Of a DNA stretch of 64,000 nt, positions 28,032 through 36,793 are shown piece by piece (position 1 is the stretch's first letter; each line of letters begins with the position of its first letter). Under the pieces are notes generated by a model. The model saw nothing but the letters and a program-made list of their open reading frames with translations. It was not told the DNA's origin and ran no database searches. Source of the stretch: VFMC01 sp044359565 (GTDB lineage Bacteria > Actinomycetota > Acidimicrobiia > Acidimicrobiales > Ilumatobacteraceae); contig JBIKLX010000001.1 in the NCBI GenBank assembly GCA_044359565.1, positions 1 to 64,000 on the forward strand, in the 5' to 3' direction. The position numbers and the translations under genes were made by a program.

Positions 28032-30482
28032 TCAGCCGAACAAGACGCTCGCGGGCGTGATGATGCTGTCGATGGCCAGCGCGATGTCGAATTGGCTCTC
28101 CTCGTCGACCGCCACCCACACCTCGAGCCGCATCGAGCGGTCGAACGACAGGCGCTGCACCCCGAAATCGACACCCACCTTGGTGAACGTGCCCTCGGCC
28201 ACCTTCCACGGCCACCCGTCGTCGAGCCGTGACCAGACCTTCACCCGGTCGCGATCGACCTCCTTGCAACTGGTGCCGGTCTCGTCGCACACCATCAACG
28301 ACACCCGCAGGATGCCCACCGGCTCCTTCTCATCGGAGTCCTCGGGGCCGAGTGCCCGGGCGAACAACGTGGCCGACACGGTGCTGTCGATCGTGAGCGA
28401 TTCCGAACCCGCCACGACGAAGCGGGCCACAGGAGGCCGCGTGCCGCCGGGTTCCTTCCCGTCGCCGGAGGTCGCCTCGTCCTCGTCGTCGTGGAAGCGG
28501 AACAGCGTCAGTCCTGGCAGGTCGTCGATGTCGGCGTCGACGTTAGGAGGTACCTCATTGTGCGGTTTGCGCTGTTCCAGCGCGAACCACGACGGCCGCT
28601 TGGTGTCGCCGCGCTCGGGGGCTGCGAACAGGTAGCCACCTGTCAGGCGGCCGTCCTTGACCGGCACAGTCGTCGGCGGCGGCACAGTCGTCGGCGGCGG
28701 CAGTGTCGTCGGCGGCGGCACGGTCGTCGGTATCGGCACGGTCGTCGGCGGCGGCACGGTCGTCGTCGGCACCGGCTTGGGCCGTGCGATCGTCGGCGGC
28801 AGCACGGTCGCAGGTGGCACCGGCTTGGCCGGTGCGGTCGTTGGTGGCGGGGATGTGGGTGGAACCGTGGTGGAACTGTCGGCTTCGGCCACTACGACCT
28901 CTGGGGTCTCAGCAGTCGCCGCTTCGGCGCCGGACTCGGGAGCGGCCAACAGCAACTCTGCGGATGTCGGATCCATCGGCACCGGGTCAACTCCTGCGGC
29001 CACTCCTGCGCCCGGCGCCCCGGTGCTCGAGGCGTCGGCGACGATGACCGGTGCCCCCAGATCCACCGTCGTGGTCGTCGAGGCCACCACGGCTGCTGGC
29101 GGCGACGGAGGCGATTCCGCTACTACCGGAACAGGAGCCACGAGGGTGCCCAGACCGGTGGCGGCGATACCCACGACCGTGCTCACACCGGTTGCCAGCG
29201 TGGCACTCGTCGCTGCGGCCCCTGCGCTTGCGGCAGCCGCGAACGAAGACGACGCGACCGACGAGACCGCACCGGAGAACGAAGCCGACGGCGTCGCCGT
29301 CGCAGCACTCGACGCCGCCGACGCCACGGTCGTCGTGGCCGACGAGCCCGTCGAGGCGATCGTGGTGGTCGTCGTGGTAGCGGACGCCGACGACCCCGCA
29401 CCGGCGGCACCGGTGGCACCGGAGGCGTTCGAGGGTGCCGCCGACACCGGACGCGCCGCCACCAGCCAGGCTGTCGCCCACGACAACGGGCCCATCACGC
29501 GACGCAGACTGCCCATCGACAGGTTCAAGAAGGAGCGCACCACAGCCGGATCGAAGTGGGTGCCTGCGCACCGCGCCAGTTCGGCACGTGCCTCGTGGGC
29601 GGAACGTGGCTGCTGATACGAACGGACCGACGTGATCACGTCGAATACGTCGGCCACGGCGACGATGCGCGCCGGCAGCGAGATGGCGTGCCCACTGATG
29701 CCGTTCGGATACCCCGTGCCGTCCCATTTCTCGTGGTGCTGGGCGACCGCGAGGACGCTCTCGCCCAGCCAGTCGGCCAGTGGCGCCGCCAGTTCCGCAC
29801 CGAGGGCAGGGTGGGTCTTGATGATGGCGAACTCCTCATCGGTCAACCGACCGGGCTTGTTCAGGATCTCGCCGTCGATGCGCAGCTTGCCGATGTCGTG
29901 GATGAGACCGGCCCAGCGAAGACGGTCGAGGTCGTCACCGGAGAGGCCCATCTCCTCGCCGATCATCTGGGCGTAGGCCCGGACGCGCTCGGAATGGCCG
30001 CGGGTGATGCGGTCGTGACGACTGAGGGCGGCAACCAGTTCGAGCAACCGTTCAGCGGCAGCGGCCGCGTCGTTGGCGCCTACTCGCTGATACCGGTCGA
30101 GCAGATCGCCCAACTCCTGGGCCGACGCCGCACGCATCGCCATCTTCATGCGCGAGGGCGCGCTGTCGGGGAAGGTGAGCGACAGGTCGAGCAATGCCGC
30201 CAGCGGCAGGATGCGCCGCATCAGCGAGTCGACCACGCGCATCACCACGGTGGCGATCGCGCCCACCACCACCAGCCGACCGGCCGCGAGCCACCACCCC
30301 GACACAACCGGCAGCACGAGCGACACGGCTACCGCAGTGACCGTCGCGGCGATGAACGGAACCACCACGACACCCCAGCGCAGCGCACGCGCCGAAAGGC
30401 GCCGCGATGCCCAGCGGTCGGAGGACGAACGATCCGTGGCGGTGACCATGCCGCAGGCATCGGTCGGTCGTACTCGGAGCAT
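28032..30482 (-). CDS. HD-GYP membrane protein with Thr/Pro-rich linker and C-terminal external domain
   Basis: 816 residues. Two membrane spans (about 38-60 and 64-85) precede an HD-GYP domain with all hallmark motifs: ALSRHDRITRGHSERV, LIHDIGKLRIDGEILNKPG (about 193-211), HPALGAEL and HHEKWDGTGYPNG (about 248-260). HD-GYP proteins cleave cyclic di-GMP. A long Ala/Ser/Thr region with one or two further spans follows (about 330-480), then PPPTT-rich repeats (about 560-615) and a beta-rich C-terminal domain (about 620-816, KVWSRLDDGWPWKVAEGTF). The latter probably lies outside the membrane. The C-terminal domain is not recognised. Confidence 0.82.
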   Translation of the reverse strand: MLRVRPTDACGMVTATDRSSSDRWASRRLSARALRWGVVVVPFIAATVTAVAVSLVLPVVSGWWLAAGRLVVVGAIATVVMRVVDSLMRRILPLAALLDLSLTFPDSAPSRMKMAMRAASAQELGDLLDRYQRVGANDAAAAAERLLELVAALSRHDRITRGHSERVRAYAQMIGEEMGLSGDDLDRLRWAGLIHDIGKLRIDGEILNKPGRLTDEEFAIIKTHPALGAELAAPLADWLGESVLAVAQHHEKWDGTGYPNGISGHAISLPARIVAVADVFDVITSVRSYQQPRSAHEARAELARCAGTHFDPAVVRSFLNLSMGSLRRVMGPLSWATAWLVAARPVSAAPSNASGATGAAGAGSSASATTTTTTIASTGSSATTTVASAASSAATATPSASFSGAVSSVASSSFAAAASAGAAATSATLATGVSTVVGIAATGLGTLVAPVPVVAESPPSPPAAVVASTTTTVDLGAPVIVADASSTGAPGAGVAAGVDPVPMDPTSAELLLAAPESGAEAATAETPEVVVAEADSSTTVPPTSPPPTTAPAKPVPPATVLPPTIARPKPVPTTTVPPPTTVPIPTTVPPPTTLPPPTTVPPPTTVPVKDGRLTGGYLFAAPERGDTKRPSWFALEQRKPHNEVPPNVDADIDDLPGLTLFRFHDDEDEATSGDGKEPGGTRPPVARFVVAGSESLTIDSTVSATLFARALGPEDSDEKEPVGILRVSLMVCDETGTSCKEVDRDRVKVWSRLDDGWPWKVAEGTFTKVGVDFGVQRLSFDRSMRLEVWVAVDEESQFDIALAIDSIITPASVLFG

Positions 30483-30551
30483 GAGTGCATTGACTCAACC
30501 TTGACGTTGACGCCGACGGCGGCCCACCTGTGCATCGCGACCACCGAGCGA

Positions 30552-30557
30552 TAGCGT
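30552..30557 (+). promoter_or_regulatory. -10 box of the hem operon
   Basis: TAGCGT, 9 nt before the ATG of hemE at 30567, in the 84-bp divergent region shared with the HD-GYP gene. Confidence 0.5.
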
Positions 30558-30566
30558 GCCGAGCAG

Positions 30567-31649
30567 ATGTCGAACGCCGCCGCGACCATCCCCCTGCTCG
30601 ACGCCGCACACGGTCGGCCGTCGAGCCACACGCCGGTCTGGTTCATGCGCCAGGCCGGACGAAGCCTGCCCGAGTACCGCGCTGTGCGCGGACCCGGCAG
30701 CATCCTCGACGCCATCAAACGGCCCGACCTGGCAGCCGAGATCACGCTGCAGCCGGTGCGCCGCTACGGGGTCGACGCTGCCGTGCTCTACAGCGACATC
30801 GTGGTCCCGGCGCATGCCGTCGGTTTCGGCATCGACGTTGCGCCCGGCACGGGCCCGGTGGCCGACCAGCCGCTGCGTACCCACGACGATCTCGCCCGCC
30901 TGCGACCCCTCGAGCCATCGATCGACATCCCGTACGTGCTCGAGACCGTGCGCATCCTCGCCCGCGAACTGCCCGAGTCGGTGCCGCTGCTGGCGTTCGC
31001 CGGTGCACCGTTCACGGTGGCCAGTTACCTCATCGAGGGCAGGCCGTCGCGCACGTACCAGCACACCAAGGCGCTGATGCACACCGACGGGCAGTTGTGG
31101 CATGCGTTGATGGAGCAGCTCGTCCAGCACGCCGCCACGTTCATCGGCTCGCAACTCGGTGCCGGCGCACGCGCGTTCCAGGTATTCGACTCGTGGGCCG
31201 GGGCCCTCAGCCGCGACGACTACGACGTGTTCGTGGCGCCCTACACCCGCAAGGTGTTCGCGCTCTTGGGCGCCTCGTTCCCGGGTGTGCCCGGGATCCA
31301 CTTCGGCATCGGGTGCGACCACCTGCTCGAGTCGATGTACGCAGCGGCCGCGGCGAACGGAGTGGGCACACCGGTCATCGGCCTCGACTGGCGCACCACC
31401 ATCACCGACGCCCGCCGCCGCATGGGCGCCGACCTGGTGGTGCAGGGCAACCTCGACCCGGCACTGGTGCTGGCCGGAACCGCCACCGCGCTCGACGGCG
31501 TCGACGCCGTGCTGGCCGACAACCGGATGCTCGATCTCCGGCAGCACCCGGGGCACATCTTCAACCTCGGCCACGGGGTACAGCCCGACACCGACCCCGG
31601 CGTGCTGGCCGCAGTGGTCGACCGAGTCCACGAGAGCACCCGACGATGA
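30567..31649 (+). CDS. hemE: Uroporphyrinogen decarboxylase
   Basis: 360 residues. HemE converts uroporphyrinogen III to coproporphyrinogen III in the cytoplasm. The family blocks are complete: PVWFMRQAGRSLPEYRAVR at about 23-41 (active-site Arg and Asp neighbourhood), AAVLYSDIVVPA, FAGAPFTVASYLIEG, and the C-terminal NLGHGVQPDTDP (catalytic His region). It starts the hemE-hemH-hemY set, overlapping hemH by ATGA. The order is the same as in Bacillus, consistent with the coproporphyrin-dependent route. Confidence 0.95.
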   Translation: MSNAAATIPLLDAAHGRPSSHTPVWFMRQAGRSLPEYRAVRGPGSILDAIKRPDLAAEITLQPVRRYGVDAAVLYSDIVVPAHAVGFGIDVAPGTGPVADQPLRTHDDLARLRPLEPSIDIPYVLETVRILARELPESVPLLAFAGAPFTVASYLIEGRPSRTYQHTKALMHTDGQLWHALMEQLVQHAATFIGSQLGAGARAFQVFDSWAGALSRDDYDVFVAPYTRKVFALLGASFPGVPGIHFGIGCDHLLESMYAAAAANGVGTPVIGLDWRTTITDARRRMGADLVVQGNLDPALVLAGTATALDGVDAVLADNRMLDLRQHPGHIFNLGHGVQPDTDPGVLAAVVDRVHESTRR

Positions 31650-32632
31650 GCACCACCACCGCGCCAACCGCAGGCACCATCCCCGACCCCGTATCGACCC
31701 ACGATCGCATCGGCGTGATCCTGATGGCCTACGGCACCCCGCGCACCCGCGACGAGATCCTGCCGTACTACACCGACATCCGCCGCGGCAGGCCGCCCAC
31801 CGACGAACAGCTCGCCGATCTGGTGGCCCGCTACGAAGCCATCGCCCCGCCGGGCAGCGACATCCTGTCGCCGTTGGCGGCGCGCACCGAGGCCCAACGC
31901 GATGCGCTGCAGGCCGCGCTCGATGCCATCATCCCCGGCCGCTACCAGGTGGCGCTCGGCCTGAAGCACGCCGCGCCGATGATCGAGGACACGGTCGCCG
32001 ATTTCGCCGCCCAGGGCTTCCGTCGCCTCGTCGGCCTGGTGCTGGCCCCCCACTACTCGAGCTACTCGATCGGCCAGTACATCGACCGCGCGCGCACCGC
32101 CGCCGAACCGCACGGTATCGAGGTGGTGGGGGTCGACAGTTGGGCGACAGAGCCCGCCTACATCGACTTCCTCGCCGACGACCTCCGCGGTCGGCTGGCC
32201 GACATGCCGGCCGACACCAAGGTGCTGTTCACGGCGCACTCGCTGCCCCAGCGCATCATCGACACCGGCGACCCGTATCCCGACGAACTGCGCGCCACCG
32301 CCGAGGCCGTCGCCGCCCGCGTGGGTCTGGCCGAATGGAGCCAGTGGGCCATCGCGTGGCAGTCGGCTGGCCGCACCCCCGAGCCGTGGCTCGGGCCCGA
32401 CATCCTGCAGGTCATCGACGATCTGGCCGCCAGCGAGTCGAGCGCTACCGAGCGCGGCGTCGTGGTGAGCGCCTGCGGGTTCGTGGCCGACCACCTCGAA
32501 GTGCTGTACGACCTCGACATCGAGGCGGCCCACCGCGCTCGCGGGCACGGCCTCGCGTTCGACCGCACCGCCTGCGTGAACGACGACCCCACCGTGATGG
32601 CGGCCCTCGCCCGGCGAGTCGTCGCGGCCTGA
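31646..32632 (+). CDS. hemH: Ferrochelatase (coproporphyrin type expected)
   Basis: 328 residues. ILMAYGTPRTRDEILPYYTD at about 20-39, RRGRPPTDEQL, YEAIAPPGSDILSPL, the conserved His in LGLKHAAPMIEDTV, and VLAPHYSSYSIGQYIDRA fit ferrochelatase, with FTAHSLPQRI and WQSAGRTPEPWLGPDI further on. In Actinomycetota the enzyme inserts iron into coproporphyrin III (CpfC). Only two Cys remain near the C-terminus (SACGF and TACVN), so the [2Fe-2S] site of some actinobacterial ferrochelatases appears absent. It is coupled to hemE by a 4-bp overlap. Confidence 0.93.
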   Translation: MSTTTAPTAGTIPDPVSTHDRIGVILMAYGTPRTRDEILPYYTDIRRGRPPTDEQLADLVARYEAIAPPGSDILSPLAARTEAQRDALQAALDAIIPGRYQVALGLKHAAPMIEDTVADFAAQGFRRLVGLVLAPHYSSYSIGQYIDRARTAAEPHGIEVVGVDSWATEPAYIDFLADDLRGRLADMPADTKVLFTAHSLPQRIIDTGDPYPDELRATAEAVAARVGLAEWSQWAIAWQSAGRTPEPWLGPDILQVIDDLAASESSATERGVVVSACGFVADHLEVLYDLDIEAAHRARGHGLAFDRTACVNDDPTVMAALARRVVAA

Positions 32633-32643
32633 GGGCCAGCGCC

Positions 32644-34041
32644 ATGCGAGCCGCAGCCCGCCCCTCGCGTGTCACGGTTGTCGGCGGCGGCATCAGCGGC
32701 CTTGCGACTGCACATCGATTGCTCACCCTGGCCGCCGAGGCCGGCGAGCCGATCGAGGTGACCGTCCGCGAACGCGAGCAGGCGCTCGGCGGCAAGATCC
32801 GCACCACCCCGTTTGCCGGTCTGCCTGCGGTCGACGAGGGTGCCGATGCCTTCCTCGCCCGAGTGCCGTGGGCCGTAGCCCTGGCGCGCGAGGTGGGGCT
32901 GGGAGATCAGATGGTGTCGCCCGCCACGGGTAGCGCGGCGGTGTGGTGGAAGGGTCTGCAACCCATCCCGGCCGGCCTGCTGCTGGGCATGCCCACCGAC
33001 CTCCTGCAGTTGGCCCGCACCCGGCTCATCAGTTGGCCCGGCAAACTGCGCGCAGCCACCGAGATGCTGTGCCCCCGCACGCCCATCGACCACGGCCCAG
33101 GCGCCGACTCGATCGGGGCCTATGTGCGTGCTCGTTTCGGTGACGAGGTGCACGAACGGCTGGTCGACCCCCTGGTAGGCAGCATCTACGCAGCCGACAC
33201 CGACCGCTTCAGCCTGACCGCAGTGGCCCAGATCCACGATCTCGCTGCAACGCATCGCAGCGTGCTGCTCGCCGCCCGGCGCCGACCCCCGGCACCCGAA
33301 GGGCCGGTGTTCTTCGCCCCGGCGTACGGCATGGGCCAGTTCGTCGCGGCCACTGCACAGGCGGTGCATTCGCTGGGCGGCACCATCCGCTGCAACGATC
33401 CGGTGGGCTCGGTCACGATCGACGGCCCCGGATGGCGCGTCGACGACGAGCACGCCGATGCGGTCGTCCTAGCCGGTCCCGCAGCGGCGTCGGCCGACCT
33501 GCTCGCCACAGCGCTGCCCGAGGTGGCCGCCGGGCTCGCGGCAGTCGAGTACGCCGACGTGGTGATGGTCACCATCGCCGTTCCCACCCACACCTGGCCC
33601 GACCGGTTGCAGAACCTGAGTGGCTACCTGGTCCCGAAGCCAGCCCAGCGGCTGGTGACGGCGGTGTCGTTCGGCTCGCAGAAGTGGGCCCACTGGCGCA
33701 CCCCCGACATGGTCGTGCTCCGCATCTCGCTCGGCCGCGACGGCCTACCCGTGCTGCACCTGTCCGACGAACAACTCGTCGAGGCGGCGCTGCGCGACAC
33801 CGGTGAGCATCTGGGCCTCGTGCTCGAGCCCACGGCGGTGCGTGTCACCCGATGGGCTGGCGCATTCCCCCAGTACCGACCCGGCCACGCCGGCAGGGTG
33901 GCTGGGCTCGAACGGGCACTGCCCGCCGGGCTCGCCCTGGCCGGCGCGAGCCACCACGGCATCGGCATCCCTGCCTGTGTGCACTCGGGGCAGCGAGCTG
34001 CTGCCGCGACGCTCGACTCGGTCGCGAATCGGCGACAATGA
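32644..34041 (+). CDS. hemY: Protoporphyrinogen/coproporphyrinogen III oxidase
   Basis: 465 residues of the FAD-binding amine-oxidase-like family: VTVVGGGISGLATAHRLLTL (about 9-28, Rossmann GxGxxG), REREQALGGKIRTT, DEGADAFLARVPWAV, DPLVGSIYAADTDRFSL and the C-terminal LALAGASHHGIGIPACVHSG. HemY (CgoX in the coproporphyrin branch) oxidises coproporphyrinogen III to coproporphyrin III before iron insertion. It lies 11 bp after hemH and overlaps the sortase gene by ATGA. HemQ, the last enzyme of the branch, is not in the window. Confidence 0.92.
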   Translation: MRAAARPSRVTVVGGGISGLATAHRLLTLAAEAGEPIEVTVREREQALGGKIRTTPFAGLPAVDEGADAFLARVPWAVALAREVGLGDQMVSPATGSAAVWWKGLQPIPAGLLLGMPTDLLQLARTRLISWPGKLRAATEMLCPRTPIDHGPGADSIGAYVRARFGDEVHERLVDPLVGSIYAADTDRFSLTAVAQIHDLAATHRSVLLAARRRPPAPEGPVFFAPAYGMGQFVAATAQAVHSLGGTIRCNDPVGSVTIDGPGWRVDDEHADAVVLAGPAAASADLLATALPEVAAGLAAVEYADVVMVTIAVPTHTWPDRLQNLSGYLVPKPAQRLVTAVSFGSQKWAHWRTPDMVVLRISLGRDGLPVLHLSDEQLVEAALRDTGEHLGLVLEPTAVRVTRWAGAFPQYRPGHAGRVAGLERALPAGLALAGASHHGIGIPACVHSGQRAAAATLDSVANRRQ

Positions 34042-34826
34042 CCGCCATGGTGGAGCACGGCCGATCGACGTCTCGCAGGTGGGCCGTGGCGGCGCTCATC
34101 GTCCTGCTCGCTGCCTGCGGCGGCGCCGAGCCCACAGCCACGGTCGACGACTATCCGGTGTTCCAGGTACCGACCACCCCCGCTGCACCGACCCTGCCAG
34201 CGACCCTCCCCGCGATACTGCCAGCGACCAGCGCAGCACCGGCCACCGCCGTGCCCGTCACCGAAGCTCCCACCACGACGGCACCGGTGACCGCAGTGCC
34301 CACGACCCCCGCAGCCGACACCACTGCCCCGGCGGGTCCGGCTGCAGCCGATCCAGGTTCGGCCTTCACCCCGAACACGGTGCTGCTCCCCCAGCCGCAG
34401 CCTCCGCCCGATCCGGCCGCTCCTGAGCCGCGCGTCGACATCGGCCGGATCGAGATCCCCCGGATCGGCCTCGACACGTCGATGTTCGAAGGGGTCAGCC
34501 TCGCCACCCTTGACAACGGCCCCGGGCACTGGCCCGGCACCGCGATGCCGGGCCAGATCGGCAACGTGGTGATCGCCGGACACCGGGTGAGCCACACGCG
34601 ACCCTTCCGGCACATCGACCAACTCGAGGTCGGTGACGAGGTGATCCTCACCACTGCCGATGGCCGGTTCGTGTACGTCGTGGCCGGTGCCGAGATCGTC
34701 GGCCCCGACGCGCTGCGCATCGTCGACCAGACCGCTGAGCCCACCGCAACGCTGTTTGCCTGCCATCCCCCCGGGTCGACACGACAGCGCTATGTCGTCC
34801 ATCTCGTACTGCGGGTCGATGACTAG
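34038..34826 (+). CDS. Lipoprotein-type class E sortase
   Basis: 262 residues. A signal peptide ends in a lipobox (LIVLLAACGG, Cys27), followed by a Thr/Pro/Ala-rich linker and a sortase domain with His182 (VIAGHRVSH), Cys242 (LFACHPPGS) and Arg251 (RQRYVV) intact. Most sortases are held by a transmembrane helix, so a lipidated sortase is unusual. The gene overlaps hemY upstream (ATGA) and the lnt-like gene downstream by 8 bp, suggesting that the sortase and the lipoprotein acyltransferase are co-translated. A second ATG at 34047 is also possible. Confidence 0.85.
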   Translation: MTAMVEHGRSTSRRWAVAALIVLLAACGGAEPTATVDDYPVFQVPTTPAAPTLPATLPAILPATSAAPATAVPVTEAPTTTAPVTAVPTTPAADTTAPAGPAAADPGSAFTPNTVLLPQPQPPPDPAAPEPRVDIGRIEIPRIGLDTSMFEGVSLATLDNGPGHWPGTAMPGQIGNVVIAGHRVSHTRPFRHIDQLEVGDEVILTTADGRFVYVVAGAEIVGPDALRIVDQTAEPTATLFACHPPGSTRQRYVVHLVLRVDD

Positions 34827-36327
34827 GGTGGCTCTCGCCCTCGGGGCCGGTTTCTGCGTTGCGCTGTCACTCCCTCCATGGGGGTTCTGGCCGCTCGCCT
34901 TCGTCGGGATTGTCTTGTTCGAAGTGGCGCTCGGCGAGTCACCGACAGGACGCGAGCGCTTCGTACGCGGCCTCGTGTTCGGTGTCGGTTGGCTGTTCCC
35001 CGGTATGGGCTGGATGTGGTTCCTCACCGCGCCGGGGTACATCCTGGCTGGGTTGCTGTTCGCTGCGCTGCACGGCCTCGCCGCAGTAGTGGCTCCGATC
35101 GGCCCGTGGCGTGTGATCGGGCGGCCCGCTGCGCATGCCGTGGTCGAGGCACTTCGTCTCGCCGTCCCGTTCGGTGGGGTTCCGCTCGCCACGATCGCCA
35201 TCGGCCAGGCCGGTGGACCACTGCTCGGCGTCGCTCGGGTGGGCGGCGTGATCCTGCTGTCGTGGCTGGTGCTGCAGGTGGGTTTCGCCCTTGCAGGCCC
35301 TTCGCCCTACGTGCCTGCAATGGTGCGGCGCAACCGGGCGAGCGCGCTGCACGGGGCCGTCGGGCTCGGCGTGGCCGCGCTGGTCGTGGTGCTCGCTGCG
35401 ATCGCCCCCAGCGGCAGCGAACGTGGACGCCTGCTCCGGGTGGCCGCCGTGCAGGGTGGCGGGCCGCAGGGCACGCTCGCCATCAACTCGAACAGCCGCA
35501 CGGTGGTCGAGCGACATCTCGCCGCCACGGCCACCATCCCGGCCGGATCGGCCGACCTGGTGGTGTGGCCCGAGAACGTCATCGACGTGGAGGTGTTCGC
35601 CGACAGCCGCGAGCGCACCGAGGTTGCTGCCGAGGCGGCACGCATCGGGGCCCCCTTTGCCGTGGGCATCACCGAGGATGTGGCCCCCGGCGAGTTGGGC
35701 ACCGACCCCGATGGCCGCGGCGGATTCCTGAACGCGCAGGTGGTGGTCACCCCCGACGGCGAGGTGACGAGCCGCTACGACAAGGTGCGCCGCGTGCCGT
35801 TCGGCGAGTACATGCCCATGCGCGACCTGCTCGCCAGCATCGGCGCACCGGTCGACCAGGTGCCGCGCGATGCAGTGGCAGGTACGGGCCCGGCGGTGCT
35901 CGACCTGCCCGACGGCACCCGGATGGCCGTGGTCATCTCGTGGGAGGTGTTCTTCGGTAGCCGAGCGCGCGACGGCGTGCGCAACGGCGGCGAACTGGTG
36001 CTGAACCCCACCAACGGGTCGAGCTACACGGGCACCATCCTGCAGAGCCAGCAGGTGGCCTCCAGTCGGTTGCGCGCCGTCGAGTCGGGCCGCTGGGTGG
36101 TGCAGGTGTCTCCCACCGGCTTCAGCGCGTTCGTCGGACCCGACGGCACGGTGTACGACCGCACTGCGGTCAGTGAGCAGGCAGTCATCACCCACACCGT
36201 CGCCCTGCGCTCGGGCCGCACCTGGTACACAGCGCTCGGCAACCTACCGTTCCTGCTGGCCGCCCTCGGTGTGCTCGCCCTGTCGCTGGCAGCGGCGCGA
36301 CGGTTCAGAGTTCCAGCATCACCGTGA
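34819..36327 (+). CDS. lnt: Apolipoprotein N-acyltransferase-like protein with Ser at the nucleophile position
   Basis: 502 residues: about six N-terminal membrane spans, a nitrilase domain (about 205-460) and one final span (about 472-495). Lnt adds the third acyl chain to lipoproteins at the outer face of the membrane. The Glu (WPEN, Glu252) and Lys (YDKVRRVPFGEYMP, Lys322) of the triad align with E. coli Glu267 and Lys335, with similar spacing. The nucleophile position, 52 residues after the Lys as in E. coli Cys387, is Ser374 (VVISWEVFF). The protein is therefore either a serine variant or inactive. Convergent 23-bp overlap with dtd. Confidence 0.85.
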   Translation: MTRVALALGAGFCVALSLPPWGFWPLAFVGIVLFEVALGESPTGRERFVRGLVFGVGWLFPGMGWMWFLTAPGYILAGLLFAALHGLAAVVAPIGPWRVIGRPAAHAVVEALRLAVPFGGVPLATIAIGQAGGPLLGVARVGGVILLSWLVLQVGFALAGPSPYVPAMVRRNRASALHGAVGLGVAALVVVLAAIAPSGSERGRLLRVAAVQGGGPQGTLAINSNSRTVVERHLAATATIPAGSADLVVWPENVIDVEVFADSRERTEVAAEAARIGAPFAVGITEDVAPGELGTDPDGRGGFLNAQVVVTPDGEVTSRYDKVRRVPFGEYMPMRDLLASIGAPVDQVPRDAVAGTGPAVLDLPDGTRMAVVISWEVFFGSRARDGVRNGGELVLNPTNGSSYTGTILQSQQVASSRLRAVESGRWVVQVSPTGFSAFVGPDGTVYDRTAVSEQAVITHTVALRSGRTWYTALGNLPFLLAALGVLALSLAAARRFRVPASP

Positions 36328-36757
36328 CCGGGCCGTCGTTCACCAGGCTCACCAGCATCTCGGTGCGGAACCGGCCGGTTGCCACCGTGGCGCCCTGCTC
36401 GCGCAGGCGAGCCACGACGGCCTCCACCAGTGGTTCGGCGTGCTCGGGGCGGGCGGCAGCGATCCAGCTCGGCCGACGGCCGGCCGAGGTGTCGCCGTAG
36501 AGGGTGAACTGGCTCACCACCAGCACCGCTGCCTCCTCGCCTGCGGCCGCTCGATCTGCCAGCGACCGGTTCATCACCCCGGCCTCGTCGTCGAGGACGC
36601 GCAGGGTGAACACCTTGTCGGCCAACTTACGCGCCGTCGCCTCGGTGTCGGTGTGGGTGACGCCCACCAGCACGCACAGGCCCGGACCGATGGCACCCAC
36701 CTGCTCGCCGGCCACCGTCACCGCTGCCTGTGTCACCCGCTGCACCAGTCCTCGCAC
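36305..36757 (-). CDS. dtd: D-aminoacyl-tRNA deacylase
   Basis: 150 residues. Dtd removes D-amino acids (and Gly) mischarged onto tRNA. RGLVQRVTQAAVTVAGE at the start, SQFTLYGDTSAGRRPSWIAA at about 78-97 and the C-terminal SLVNDGPVTVMLEL (Gly-cisPro region) are the family hallmarks. GTG 36757 aligns with the usual MRALVQRV beginning; a GTG 6 nt upstream is an alternative. It is divergent from the aldose epimerase gene with a 36-bp gap. Confidence 0.93.
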   Translation of the reverse strand: MRGLVQRVTQAAVTVAGEQVGAIGPGLCVLVGVTHTDTEATARKLADKVFTLRVLDDEAGVMNRSLADRAAAGEEAAVLVVSQFTLYGDTSAGRRPSWIAAARPEHAEPLVEAVVARLREQGATVATGRFRTEMLVSLVNDGPVTVMLEL

Positions 36758-36793
36758 GAGCACCGATCCTGTCAGGTGCGCCAGACTGAGCAG

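Noticed and set aside
28650..28870. Non-coding GC-rich tandem repeat
   Set aside because: The repeats encode the in-frame PPPTTVP-type stalk of the HD-GYP protein, so they are explained by the protein.
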